The position numbers and the translations under genes were made by a program. Under the pieces are notes generated by a model, which was not told the DNA's origin, searched no databases, and saw only the letters and a list, made by a program, of their open reading frames with translations. Positions 1-8,517 of a stretch of DNA of 64,000 nucleotides are shown piece by piece (positions within the stretch are counted from its first letter, which is position 1; every line of letters starts with the position of its first letter). Source of the stretch: Ohtaekwangia sp. (GTDB lineage: Bacteria; Bacteroidota; Bacteroidia; Cytophagales; Cyclobacteriaceae); contig JAJNPV010000050.1 in assembly GCA_021155195.1 (NCBI GenBank), positions 310,001 through 374,000 on the forward strand, given 5' to 3'.

Positions 1-16
1 ATTTTAAGTTTTAGAT

Positions 17-754
17 ATGCGACTCGGACAATTGGCCAGAAAACTTTCACGTAGGCCTTCTCAACTGGTAGATTTTCTTGCAACAAAACACATTCATTTA
101 GAAGAAGGATCTAACGCCCGCTTGCAGGATGAACATGTAGCAGCTATTGTAACGTATTTCGCGCCCGAGCGCCTGCAAGAAATTGTAACACAATCAAAAA
201 CAGAAGAAGTTGTTGTAGAAGTAACTCCGGTAGTGGTTTCAGAACCAGAAGAGATTAAAGAAAAAACTGAAATGGTAATCGAGCGCATCAAGCCCGAAGA
301 GCCGCAAGAAGTTGAATTAATAAAAGCCCCTAAAGTAGAACTCACTGGCTTAAAGGTGTTGGGGAAAATTGAATTGCCTGAACCCAAGAAGAAAGATGTC
401 TCTACTCAATCTGAAACACCTGAAGTAGAAGTTCAAGAAGAGAAAATTAAATCACGACCAGCCAGCAAACGCAATGCTCCATCCCGAGCCGACAGACAAC
501 ACAATCAAAAGGAGTGGAAAAATCCAATTGCCATGCAGCGAGAACGAGAAGCTCGTGAAGCGGAAGAAAAAAGAAAGGAAGCCTTGGAACGCGAAAAGGA
601 AAGGAAAAGAATGCATTATCTAAGCAAGGTGAAAGTGGAGCCACCTGCAAAAGTAGTTCGGGTATATGATGAGCCTGTAGAAAAGGAAACAAAAACTGTT
701 GCTGCTCCACCCAAAACGTTGTGGGGTAAATTTATCAAGTGGTTAAATAACTAA
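17..754 (+). CDS. IF2_N-like, highly charged protein of unknown function
   Basis: Not recognised as a named gene. Residues 2-50 (RLGQLARKL, PSQLVDFL, VAAIVTYF) resemble the small helical N-terminal domain at the front of initiation factor IF-2, but no GTPase domain follows. Residues 60-140 are Glu/Val-rich and acidic; residues 160-205 are a basic Arg/Lys/Glu stretch likely to be a coiled coil; the end (LWGKFIKWL) is a short amphipathic tail. The protein is complete: an in-frame TAA lies four codons upstream of the ATG. It is followed after 4 bases by a tiny zinc-ribbon gene, so the two are probably co-transcribed. A nucleic-acid- or ribosome-associated role is inference from the N-terminal module only. 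Confidence 0.8.
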   Translation: MRLGQLARKLSRRPSQLVDFLATKHIHLEEGSNARLQDEHVAAIVTYFAPERLQEIVTQSKTEEVVVEVTPVVVSEPEEIKEKTEMVIERIKPEEPQEVELIKAPKVELTGLKVLGKIELPEPKKKDVSTQSETPEVEVQEEKIKSRPASKRNAPSRADRQHNQKEWKNPIAMQREREAREAEEKRKEALEREKERKRMHYLSKVKVEPPAKVVRVYDEPVEKETKTVAAPPKTLWGKFIKWLNN

Positions 755-758
755 CCCG

Positions 759-914
759 TTGAAAAAGAAAGAGTGTCCATCCTGCGCTATGGAGGTTGAT
801 GCAAAGAGCAAAGCCTGCCCTATTTGTGGATATGAGTTTGCCGAATATTCCAACACGCTGAAATGGACTGCGTTGGCGTTGCTTATTTTGTTAATTCTTC
901 TTTGGATTTTTTGA
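759..914 (+). CDS. small zinc-ribbon single-pass membrane protein (51 aa)
   Basis: Translation from a TTG start gives 51 residues with two Cys-x-x-Cys knuckles (C6/C9 in CPSC, C20/C23 in CPICGYEF), the spacing of a zinc-ribbon, followed by one hydrophobic helix (residues 34-51, ending LLILLWIF) and a stop right after it. It starts 4 bases after the stop of the upstream gene, suggesting translational coupling. The knuckle plus tail anchor organisation is common among tiny bacterial membrane proteins; function is unknown. The TTG start is the only plausible one before the first CxxC. Confidence 0.7.
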   Translation: MKKKECPSCAMEVDAKSKACPICGYEFAEYSNTLKWTALALLILLILLWIF

Positions 915-921
915 ATTTTGA

Positions 922-1015
922 ACCACAAAGGCACTAAGACGAAAAGGAACGCGAAGTTCGTATTTGCTCATCCAATAAATTCTTTGTGAGACTTCGTGTC
1001 TTTGAGCCTTCGTGG
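922..1015. repeat. imperfect inverted repeat, intergenic
   Basis: A left arm near 922-943 (CCACAAAGGCACTAAGAC) is the near-complement of a right arm near 993-1015 (GTCTTTGAGCCTTCGTGG), with about 50 bases between. The wording (cacaaaggcac, cttcgtgtctttgagcc) is typical of dispersed intergenic repeats of Bacteroidota. It lies between convergent genes and may act as a transcription stop. Confidence 0.6.
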
Positions 1016-1065
1016 AGCACAAAGACCACGCTTCAAATACAAGATCAATATTTTGAAAGTCTGAA

Positions 1066-2151
1066 CTAGTCGCGCGCGTAATACTGCACCTTGAAAACCG
1101 GAATGATTAGTGGAATTACTGCAATTAAAATAAATGCTGCTGCGAAAGAAAACAAATGAGCCGTTCCCGCAAAAAAATCGCCTGATGAATACACCGCGAG
1201 AATTAACACCACCGAAAACGGCATGGAACACGCCAGCACATTCATGGCAAAGCCAAGGTCAAAAATCTTTTGCCCTGATTTCTCTGAGCTTAGCGCGTTA
1301 ACTGATGTCATATGAGCATACGGCCAAAAGCTAACCGCACTTTGCGGAAATACTACTACCAATAATGCAGTGGCTACATCATTGATGGGTAAGATAAGAA
1401 GCAGCACAGCCGAAACCAGAAACGCGATTCCTGAACGAAGAAACAGAAACGAAAAAATTGTTTTTACCTGATGCCAGGTAAGTTGAATCGAGATGCCAAT
1501 AAAAAGAAGTACCAGTGGAGTCATCATTAAGCTGACTTTGTCCACACTAAGCTTAACAAATAACGGCAGCGATTCATAACCTAGTCCGACACAAAGCATA
1601 ACAATAGCAACCATAATCACCATGTTAACAGGTTCATTGACCAATGATATTAAGAGGTTTTTTAACTGAACCCGCTTTTGTTTTGGCTCCTCCTGATTGA
1701 CTTGCATTAACCAACGCATTGCAATAATGTAAGCGATAATGAGGACAAATATTTTATTTCCAAGATCGGCCAGTGCAGCCGTGGCTACCATATTCTCGCC
1801 ACTGAATTCTAAAATAAATGGAAAACAGGACAACCCCGGTGCAAGCGAAGGAATCAATAGAATTAATGCCCGGTACTGATTGTCGGGGATATTGAAAAAC
1901 GAATTCATTGGCAACTTACTTACCAACAAATACACCACCACGTTGAACCCGAGCGCAAGTACGGGCACCAAAATCAATTCTACCGAAAAATTGATTTTGA
2001 GTAAAGCAATAAAAATAGTGGCTGGCAGTGCAAGCCCTAAAATAATTGCCCGGATGCCATCCCGTTGTTCTTTGTTTTTAATCTTGCCACGAAAAACGTA
2101 GCCCACCAAGATGAGCAGTAATAATGATATGGTTGTGCTAATGGAATTCAT
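1066..2151 (-). CDS. AEC family (auxin efflux carrier-type) permease
   Basis: Inner-membrane transporter of the AEC/Mem_trans family, whose bacterial members move small organic acids or amino acids. The 361 residues are almost wholly hydrophobic, with about ten membrane segments in two halves separated by a charged loop near residues 148-165 (VNQEEPKQKRV); the N-terminal half has the conserved LGLALPATIF and the SLAPGLSCFPF stretch. Its ATG overlaps the stop of the upstream Tat-tagged aminotransferase by one base (TAATG), so the pair is translationally coupled; the permease may move a substrate or product of that enzyme. Substrate cannot be read from the sequence. Confidence 0.85.
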   Translation of the reverse strand: MNSISTTISLLLLILVGYVFRGKIKNKEQRDGIRAIILGLALPATIFIALLKINFSVELILVPVLALGFNVVVYLLVSKLPMNSFFNIPDNQYRALILLIPSLAPGLSCFPFILEFSGENMVATAALADLGNKIFVLIIAYIIAMRWLMQVNQEEPKQKRVQLKNLLISLVNEPVNMVIMVAIVMLCVGLGYESLPLFVKLSVDKVSLMMTPLVLLFIGISIQLTWHQVKTIFSFLFLRSGIAFLVSAVLLLILPINDVATALLVVVFPQSAVSFWPYAHMTSVNALSSEKSGQKIFDLGFAMNVLACSMPFSVVLILAVYSSGDFFAGTAHLFSFAAAFILIAVIPLIIPVFKVQYYARD

Positions 2152-3329
2152 TAACTCACAATGGCACTCAAACTTTTAATAAACAATTTCATTTCATCTA
2201 TTTTGCCAATACTAACCCGCCCATAAGGATTGCCTCCAATCTCAAACCCACGAATACCCACTCCTCGATCTACCATTTTAGAGAGTAATTCTTTAGTAGG
2301 CATGTCTATTGGAAACAAAATAAAGTTGGTAACAGATGGGATGGGACTAAAGCCAAGCTTCTTCAACTGTTCAAACGTATATTCACGGTTTTCTTTATTT
2401 GTCTTTCGCGTAAAATCCTGGAAGGCTACATCGCCTAAGCTAGCCAATGCACCTTGCACAGAGGTAACACATAATGCCATTTCAGTACGCACCAAAGATT
2501 GAATCATTTTTACACGTTCTTCTTTGGCAACCATGTAGCCCACCCGTAAACCAGCCATGCCGTGTATCTTTGAGAATGTGCGACACACAATCACATCATA
2601 ACCCTCATTGATCAAGCCAACCGCAGTTTGCGATTCAGCATTGTCTAGCAATTCAAGGTATGCTTCATCAATAAAAATGGGAACCTTAGAATCTACCTTT
2701 TTGCAGAAAGATTTTATTTCATCAATGGAAGTAAGGGTGCCTGTGGGGTTATTTGGATTGCAGATGTAAATCAATTTCGTTTCGCTGTCGATAGCAGAAT
2801 ACATAGCATCAAGATCATGCGAGTAATCTTTCTTAAGCGGAATGTTTTTCCACGTGGCACCAATGGCTGTTGCGGTTTTAACTAACGACATATAAGAAGG
2901 ATCGGCAGAGACTACATTACCACCTTTCATGCACGTTGCAAAAGCTGTTTTCTCTAACAGATCGGTTGAGCCTGCTGAGATCAAAACATTATTAAAAGTT
3001 ACCCCTTCCTTAGCGGCCAACTTTTCTATAATTTCTTTAGCACTGCTATACACATACCTATTTCCTTTGCTGGCACTTTCACCAATAGCAGCAATTGCCT
3101 TCTTGGATGGCCCCCATGGGTTTTCATTCGCAAGCAATCGTGCCTTTATCTCCGGCTGATCGGCAGCAATTTTAAAATCTTCAATCAGTTCGTATGTTCC
3201 AAGATACGGAGTCATACCAAAAGCAGGTTTAGCAAAAAGATTGTTAGCAGCGGCTAAGCCTGTTAACATACCACCGGTAGTGAGCACGCTTTTCTTAATC
3301 CAGTTTCTGCGAGTAAGTGAAGTATTCAT
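2151..3329 (-). CDS. Tat-exported HisC-like PLP aminotransferase
   Basis: Fold-type I PLP aminotransferase of the histidinol-phosphate aminotransferase type. Visible motifs: ANENPWGPS (67-75), cofactor-binding NPNNPTG (191-197), DEAY (221-224) and the Schiff-base lysine K254 in TFSKIHGMAGLRVGY. The first 33 residues form a twin-arginine signal (TRRNWIKKS, then a Gly/Ala-rich hydrophobic run ending LFAKPAFG), so the folded holoenzyme should be exported. A cytoplasmic hisC would not carry this, and no other his genes are near, so histidine synthesis is unlikely to be its role. It is followed, with a TAATG overlap, by an AEC permease, suggesting periplasmic conversion of an amino or imidazole compound coupled to transport (inference). 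Confidence 0.88.
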   Translation of the reverse strand: MNTSLTRRNWIKKSVLTTGGMLTGLAAANNLFAKPAFGMTPYLGTYELIEDFKIAADQPEIKARLLANENPWGPSKKAIAAIGESASKGNRYVYSSAKEIIEKLAAKEGVTFNNVLISAGSTDLLEKTAFATCMKGGNVVSADPSYMSLVKTATAIGATWKNIPLKKDYSHDLDAMYSAIDSETKLIYICNPNNPTGTLTSIDEIKSFCKKVDSKVPIFIDEAYLELLDNAESQTAVGLINEGYDVIVCRTFSKIHGMAGLRVGYMVAKEERVKMIQSLVRTEMALCVTSVQGALASLGDVAFQDFTRKTNKENREYTFEQLKKLGFSPIPSVTNFILFPIDMPTKELLSKMVDRGVGIRGFEIGGNPYGRVSIGKIDEMKLFIKSLSAIVS

Positions 3330-3667
3330 AGGGTGTGGTTTAAAGTTTTAGGTATCACTATTTAGCTATATAAATTATCAGTTCCGATTTTTTATTTTTC
3401 GTCACCGTTTGCGCTGGTGATAAAAGTTTGACTTATTTTAATGCTACCGTTTGCACTCAGGGTGAGGACTAAGTTTTTTTACGTCTTCATGATGCAAGCT
3501 GCTTTTAGAAAAGTCTGCTGGATTGATGGTGACGCAAGCAATTGGAAACAAACAATGGACGGGAATTAACTTCCTGATAATTCTTCAATTCAAATTAAAA
3601 GGTACATCGTTGGCTTTTTGAAAAGTCTTTCGTTAGGGATTAGGTATAAAATCGCAATATTTACTAC
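3330..3667. other. intergenic region between divergent genes
   Basis: No gene is supported here. It separates the minus-strand aminotransferase/permease operon from the plus-strand receiver gene, so it should hold two promoters, though I see no convincing Bacteroidota -33/-7 pair. It contains a near-identical 12-base word twice (ACCGTTTGCGCT at 3404 and ACCGTTTGCACT at 3446, 42 bases apart, close to four helical turns), the first inside a small hairpin TCACC/GGTGA (3402-3420). Confidence 0.5.
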
Positions 3668-4084
3668 ATGAAAAAGTTGGTCTTTATTATTGACGATGAT
3701 CCCGTCTATTTGAATTTCATGAAAAGTCATTTTAAACAAATGGCTGAATTCGAAACTCAGGTGTTTCCTTCCGGAAAAGATGCTATCAAAGCACTGGATG
3801 GCGAAAAACCCTATTTGGTTATTTTGGATCACTTATTCCTGAACGATCCTGATAATACCGGCCTGGAATATTTGAAGGAGATCAGAAAGAAAATTTCGCG
3901 CGTTCCGGTTATTTATATTACTTCTATTAATGAAGAGATTCTGCGTAAGCAAGTTGCCAAAATGAAGGTGCTCGATTATATCGTAAAAGATGATGCCTTT
4001 CTTGTTCACTTGCGCACCGCCATGGATAAATTGGTAGACCAACCTAAAAAGAAAGGATTGCTGAGTAAAATCTTCAGTAAGTAA
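3668..4084 (+). CDS. single-domain response regulator (receiver only)
   Basis: CheY-like receiver domain filling nearly all 138 residues. The acidic pocket is D9-D10-D11, the phospho-acceptor is D54 (VILDH), the switch residue is T85/S86 (YITS) and the conserved lysine is K107 (DYIVKDD). No output domain follows, only a basic tail (PKKKGLLSKIFSK). Such proteins act by docking on other proteins in a phosphorelay. No kinase gene adjoins; the closest kinase in the window is the PAS kinase some 39 kb away, so the partner is unknown. The histidine after the phospho-acceptor and the longer loop (FLNDPDNTG) fit a divergent receiver subfamily. Confidence 0.9.
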   Translation: MKKLVFIIDDDPVYLNFMKSHFKQMAEFETQVFPSGKDAIKALDGEKPYLVILDHLFLNDPDNTGLEYLKEIRKKISRVPVIYITSINEEILRKQVAKMKVLDYIVKDDAFLVHLRTAMDKLVDQPKKKGLLSKIFSK

Positions 4085-4101
4085 GTTCTTCCCCGGCAAA
4101 C

Positions 4102-5076
4102 ATGCGCGCAATTTTATGTACCCAATATGGATTGCCCGAAACATTAACATTGGCAGAAACGCCAATTCCCACTCCTTCAGCCAATGAAGTGTTAATAGCC
4201 GTAAAAGCGTGTGGGGTTAACTTTCCCGATGTTCTTATCATTCAAAACAAATATCAATTCAAACCAACCTTACCGTTCTCTCCAGGGGGTGAAGTCTCAG
4301 GAATAATTTTATCTGCAGGCGAAAACGTTACGCATCTAATGGTGGGTGATCATGTAGTTGCCTTGTGCGGCTGGGGCGGTTTTGCTGAACAGGTAGTTGT
4401 TAAATCCAATCGTGTTTTTAAAGTGCCGGGCGAAATGGATTTCATTCCCGCAGCTTGTACGTTATATACCTATGGTACTTCGTATCATGCCCTGAAAGAC
4501 CGGGCCGATTTAAAACAAGGTGAAACCTTATTGGTGTTGGGTGCTGCAGGCGGAGTAGGTTTAGCAGCCATTGAGTTAGGAAAATTAATGGGAGCGACTG
4601 TGATTGCTGCAGCCTCCACGCACGATAAGTTAGAGGTGTGCAAAGAAAAAGGAGCTGATCATGTTATTAATTATGCAACCGAAGATCTTCGCGCACACAT
4701 CAAAGAAATCACACACGATAAAGGAGTGGATGTAATTTATGATCCCATTGGTGGCGCATTATCAGAACCTGCTCTTCGTTCCATTGCGTGGCGCGGAAGA
4801 TATTTGGTAGTGGGTTTTGCTTCGGGCACCATTCCTTCTTTTGCCGCAAACCTTCCGTTGTTGAAGGGTGCTTCCATTGTAGGTGTGTTTTGGGGTAGCT
4901 TTGCCGAGCGTGAGCCTAAGCAAAGCATGCAAAATTTTACGCAGCTACTTACGTGGATGCAGGAAGAGAAAATCAAACAACACATTCATCGCATCTATTC
5001 ATTGGAAGAATCCCCACAAGCGCTGCAAGATTTGTTGGATAGAAAAATTCATGGCAAAGCGGTTGTGAAGATTTGA
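4102..5076 (+). CDS. NADPH:quinone oxidoreductase family (zinc-free MDR)
   Basis: Medium-chain dehydrogenase/reductase of the quinone oxidoreductase branch. An N-terminal GroES-like domain (VLIAVKACGVNFPDVL, PFSPGGEVSG) precedes a Rossmann domain with the NADP-binding GAAGGVG at 147-153 and DVIYDPIGG. The cysteine/histidine ligands of the structural and catalytic zinc of alcohol dehydrogenases are absent, as expected for this branch. Length (324) is normal. It follows the receiver gene by 17 bases and precedes the M20 gene by 19, so the three may share a transcript. It likely reduces quinones or enones in the cytoplasm; exact substrate unknown. Confidence 0.9.
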   Translation: MRAILCTQYGLPETLTLAETPIPTPSANEVLIAVKACGVNFPDVLIIQNKYQFKPTLPFSPGGEVSGIILSAGENVTHLMVGDHVVALCGWGGFAEQVVVKSNRVFKVPGEMDFIPAACTLYTYGTSYHALKDRADLKQGETLLVLGAAGGVGLAAIELGKLMGATVIAAASTHDKLEVCKEKGADHVINYATEDLRAHIKEITHDKGVDVIYDPIGGALSEPALRSIAWRGRYLVVGFASGTIPSFAANLPLLKGASIVGVFWGSFAEREPKQSMQNFTQLLTWMQEEKIKQHIHRIYSLEESPQALQDLLDRKIHGKAVVKI

Positions 5077-5095
5077 TTCTTAGTAACCTTACACT

Positions 5096-6421
5096 ATGAA
5101 ACGAAGAACCTTTATTAAACAATCATCTTTAACAGCAGCGGGTTTAAGCTTTCTTGGTGCTACACAGTTGAGCGGAGAAAGTGCATTCAAGAATGATTCT
5201 TATAAAGTAAACGGCCAACGTATTGAAAGTCGTATTCTGGAGTTGGCGCAATTTGGCAGGGATGAAAATGGCCATGGTTATCGCGTTGCGTATACGAAAG
5301 GTGATGTGGAAGGCCGGGCCTGGTTTATGGAGTTAATGAAAAAAGCCGGGCTCGAACCTACCATCGATGCCGGTGGTAACATCATCGGGAAACGAAAAGG
5401 AAAAAATCAGAACTTAAAACCCGTTGCCTTTGGCTCACATATCGACATGGTGCCGGATGGTGGCAACTACGATGGCACGCTGGGTTCCCTCAGTGCATTA
5501 GAAGTAATTGAAGTACTGAATGAAAATAAAATCGTAACGAATCATCCACTGGAAGTAATCATTTTCGCAAATGAAGAAGGCGGACTTATTGGTAGCAGGG
5601 CCATTGCTGGTCAGCTTACCGCTGAAGGATTAAAACAAATTAGTCAGAGTGGGTTAGTGATGGCCGAGGGTATTAAAACCATTGGTGGTGATCCGGATAA
5701 CATTCAAAGCTGCATCCGTAAAAAAGGAGACTTCCATGCCTTCCTCGAATTGCACATTGAACAAGGTGGAATTCTGGAAGCAGAAAATTTAAACATTGGT
5801 GTGGTAGAAGGGATTGTTGGGATTGTAGATACAGAGATAACCGTAGAAGGCGTTGCCAATCATGCGGGCACTACGCCAATGAAACTTCGCCAGGATGCGT
5901 TGCTGGCTTCATCAAAATTAATCATTGCTGTAAATGAAGTGATTAATAGCATGCCCGGAAATCAAGTAGGCACCATTGGAAAAATTACGGCCTTGCCCGG
6001 AGCCTACAATGTGGTGCCCGGTCATGTAACCTTGGGATTAGAAATACGCGATTTGTCTTCTGAAAAAATAGAACAGCTTTATACTGAAATACAAAAACGC
6101 GCGGCTACTATTGCCACCGACTCAAAAACAAAAATTAGTTTTATGCGGGAGGTCAGTGAAGTAAAGCCTGCGCTTACCAATAAACATTTACAGCAACAAA
6201 TTGAAGCCAGTGCAAAAGCGCTAGGGCTTACCACTAAGTTTATGCAGAGTGGTGCCGGACACGATTCACAACAGATGGCCATGCTTGCTCCGGTAGCAAT
6301 GATCTTTGTGCCAAGCGTGGGCGGTATCAGTCACTCGCCAAAAGAGTTTACAAAAACAGCGGATATGACGAATGGAGCAAATGTGTTGCTACAAACCGTG
6401 CTAACTGTTGATAAAGGATGA
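5096..6421 (+). CDS. Tat-exported M20 amidohydrolase (allantoate/N-carbamoyl-amino-acid hydrolase type)
   Basis: Binuclear-metal hydrolase of the M20 family, AllC/HyuC branch, which cleaves allantoate, ureidoglycolate or N-carbamoyl amino acids. Metal ligands are visible: H115 (GSHIDMVPDGG), D126 (YDGTLGS), E160/E161 (ANEEGG) and H220 (LELHIEQG); the late H appears in SGAGHDSQQMA. The dimerisation domain starts near residue 235 (VVEGIVGIVDTEI, VEGVANHAGTTP). Residues 1-28 form a twin-arginine signal (KRRTFIKQSSLTAAGLSF), so it acts outside the cytoplasm, unlike most relatives. No other purine-degradation gene is near, so allantoate as substrate is only one option. Confidence 0.88.
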   Translation: MKRRTFIKQSSLTAAGLSFLGATQLSGESAFKNDSYKVNGQRIESRILELAQFGRDENGHGYRVAYTKGDVEGRAWFMELMKKAGLEPTIDAGGNIIGKRKGKNQNLKPVAFGSHIDMVPDGGNYDGTLGSLSALEVIEVLNENKIVTNHPLEVIIFANEEGGLIGSRAIAGQLTAEGLKQISQSGLVMAEGIKTIGGDPDNIQSCIRKKGDFHAFLELHIEQGGILEAENLNIGVVEGIVGIVDTEITVEGVANHAGTTPMKLRQDALLASSKLIIAVNEVINSMPGNQVGTIGKITALPGAYNVVPGHVTLGLEIRDLSSEKIEQLYTEIQKRAATIATDSKTKISFMREVSEVKPALTNKHLQQQIEASAKALGLTTKFMQSGAGHDSQQMAMLAPVAMIFVPSVGGISHSPKEFTKTADMTNGANVLLQTVLTVDKG

Positions 6422-6490
6422 TATAAAGAAATTATACGCAATACGTATATTCGGGTGTTGGTGGCAATGGCTTTCGGACAGATTTGACCT

Positions 6491-7249
6491 ATGAATTACA
6501 AAGAAGATTGGGACTTTTATTTTAGTAACGTTGACGACAATCTAGCTTCATTTTATTTGGACATCGGACTAAATCAAATTGCTCCAGTTGACAAAATGCC
6601 GAATTTCTTTTACGTGTCATTGAAAATGAGTGACCCGAGAGAAGACGGACTTTCATCCAACAGAGAATACGAAACATTAATTCACATTGAGGACACCTTA
6701 GTTAAATCACTTAAGGACAAGCACGACATTATCTATGTTGGACGACTAACATCAAATGGAACCCGTGACTTTTATTTTTACACAAGCGACACTTTGTTGA
6801 TTGAAAAGACGATTTCGGAATCGTTAGTTCAATTCTCGAACTATGAATATGACTTTGAAATGAAGTACAACAAAGATTGGAGTTATTATCTAAATTTCAT
6901 TTACCCCAACCCGAGACAGTTACAAAGGATTCTTAATCGAAGAGTTGTTGAAAATTTAGAGAAGAACGGAGACAAATTAATCCAACCGAGAGAAGTAAAT
7001 CACTGGATTTATTTCAAGACAACTGAAGGACGAGAGAAGTACATTGAGAAAGTAAAAGAGAAAGGATTTAAAATCGAAGACATCGACAAAATTGACCACA
7101 ATAAAGATTTTAAATACAAACTGAGAATTTCACGAGTGGACAAGGTGGGACAGGAAGACGTAGACGGCTATGCACTTTACTTATGGGAATTAGCAAACGA
7201 ACTAGACGGTGACTATGACGGCTGGGAGACATCTGTAGAGGTGAAGTAG
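6491..7249 (+). CDS. DUF695 and RraB-like domain protein
   Basis: Residues 1-135 match the DUF695 layout (MNYKEDWDFYFSNVDD, then FYVSLKM and SNREYETL), and residues 155-250 resemble RraB, a regulator-of-RNase-E-type fold (NHWIYFKTTEGREKYIEKV, GFKIEDI, near-terminal LYLWELANELDGDYDGWE). Function in Bacteroidota is unknown. Base use differs clearly from its neighbours: nearly all aspartates are GAC here, while flanking genes prefer GAT, a sign of recent acquisition. The ATG chosen begins the domain directly. It stands alone, about 70 bases after the M20 gene and 257 before rlmF; the 257-base gap holds no gene that I can support. Confidence 0.82.
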   Translation: MNYKEDWDFYFSNVDDNLASFYLDIGLNQIAPVDKMPNFFYVSLKMSDPREDGLSSNREYETLIHIEDTLVKSLKDKHDIIYVGRLTSNGTRDFYFYTSDTLLIEKTISESLVQFSNYEYDFEMKYNKDWSYYLNFIYPNPRQLQRILNRRVVENLEKNGDKLIQPREVNHWIYFKTTEGREKYIEKVKEKGFKIEDIDKIDHNKDFKYKLRISRVDKVGQEDVDGYALYLWELANELDGDYDGWETSVEVK

Positions 7250-7506
7250 AAAGTCACAGCCAGCCTACGTTCTTGCTGGTCGCTGATCAACAAGCTTTAA
7301 AAATCATATAAGCCCCGGTTCGTGTCCCACGAAACAGAAGTGAGTAGAAATAGTTAAATTAGAAATTATTAAAACAGGTACAATCAGATTTTGGATTTGG
7401 TAAACAATTATCTTGCAAATCATAAAATTGTGTTTCTCGTAAAGACTCTTCGAAAAGGTATCTTTGTGGCGGAAATGTTAATCTCTCCATGAGCCCACAC
7501 TAAACC

Positions 7507-8469
7507 ATGCCTTCAGAAAAAAATCGAAATGAAAAAGTAAGGCTCCATCCCCGAAACAAAAACCGGGAACGGTATGACTTACCCGGGTTGATTCACATTA
7601 CACCTGAATTAAGAAATTATATAACCCTTAATACATACGGAACAGAATCAGTCGATTTTTCAAATCCGGGTGCGGTTAAACTTTTAAACACCGCCCTCCT
7701 GCATCATTATTATGGAATAACGTACTGGAAATTCCCAGACGAAAACTTATGCCCGCCCATCCCCGGCCGGGCTGATTACATTCACTACATGGCTGATCTG
7801 CTGGCCGAAAACAATTTTGGAAAAATCCCTACGGGTGATAAAATCACGGGCCTGGATGTTGGTGTAGGCGCGAGTTGCATTTACCCCATTATAGGCGTTA
7901 CCGAATACGGTTGGAATTTTATTGGATCGGATATCAATCCAAAGTCAATTTCTTCCTCGCAACAGATTGTCAATGCCAATGCACCGCTAAAAGGAAAGAT
8001 TGAATGTCGGTTACAAAAAAACAAGAAAGACATTTTTACAGGCATCTTAACCAATGCAGATAAAATTGAATGTACGGTTTGTAACCCCCCCTTTCATTCT
8101 TCAGTTGAAGATGCGCAAGAAGGAACGCGGAGAAAAATCATGAACCTATCGGGTAAAAAAGTAAAAAAACCTGAACTCAATTTTGCAGGAATCAGCAGCG
8201 AACTGATCTATGAGGGTGGCGAATACAAATTCATTCAGAACATGATTAGAGAAAGCGAAAAGTTCTCTAAAGATTGTTTCTGGTTTTCAACATTGGTATC
8301 AAAACAATCTAACCTCAAAAGAATACAAACCCTGTTAGAACATACGGAAGCTAATCAGATCAAAACAATACCGATGGGCACCGGTAATAAATCAAGCCGA
8401 ATTGTAGCGTGGACCTTTCTTTCAAAAGAAGAACGAAAAGACTGGCGCGAAACCAGATGGAAAAACTAG
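7507..8469 (+). CDS. rlmF: 23S rRNA (adenine-1618-N6)-methyltransferase
   Basis: RlmF methylates N6 of A1618 in 23S rRNA using S-adenosylmethionine. The N-terminus has the family's HPRNKNRERYDLPGL opening; the SAM site is GLDVGVGAS (115-123) and the adenine-N6 catalytic motif is NPPFHSS (N193-P194-P195-F196). The middle (FAGISSELIYEGGEYKFIQ) and the MGTGNKSSRIVAWTF end also follow the family. At 320 residues it is slightly longer than the E. coli enzyme. It appears monocistronic. Confidence 0.95.
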   Translation: MPSEKNRNEKVRLHPRNKNRERYDLPGLIHITPELRNYITLNTYGTESVDFSNPGAVKLLNTALLHHYYGITYWKFPDENLCPPIPGRADYIHYMADLLAENNFGKIPTGDKITGLDVGVGASCIYPIIGVTEYGWNFIGSDINPKSISSSQQIVNANAPLKGKIECRLQKNKKDIFTGILTNADKIECTVCNPPFHSSVEDAQEGTRRKIMNLSGKKVKKPELNFAGISSELIYEGGEYKFIQNMIRESEKFSKDCFWFSTLVSKQSNLKRIQTLLEHTEANQIKTIPMGTGNKSSRIVAWTFLSKEERKDWRETRWKN

Positions 8470-8517
8470 TGTCTAATTAAGGGTCTTTCATTAATTTACA
8501 TCTGTAAATCGTATTGT

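Noticed and set aside
7311..7335. tRNA T-arm-like GGTTCGTGTCCC
   Set aside because: The arms around the loop do not pair, and there is no cloverleaf or acceptor stem upstream; taken as chance.
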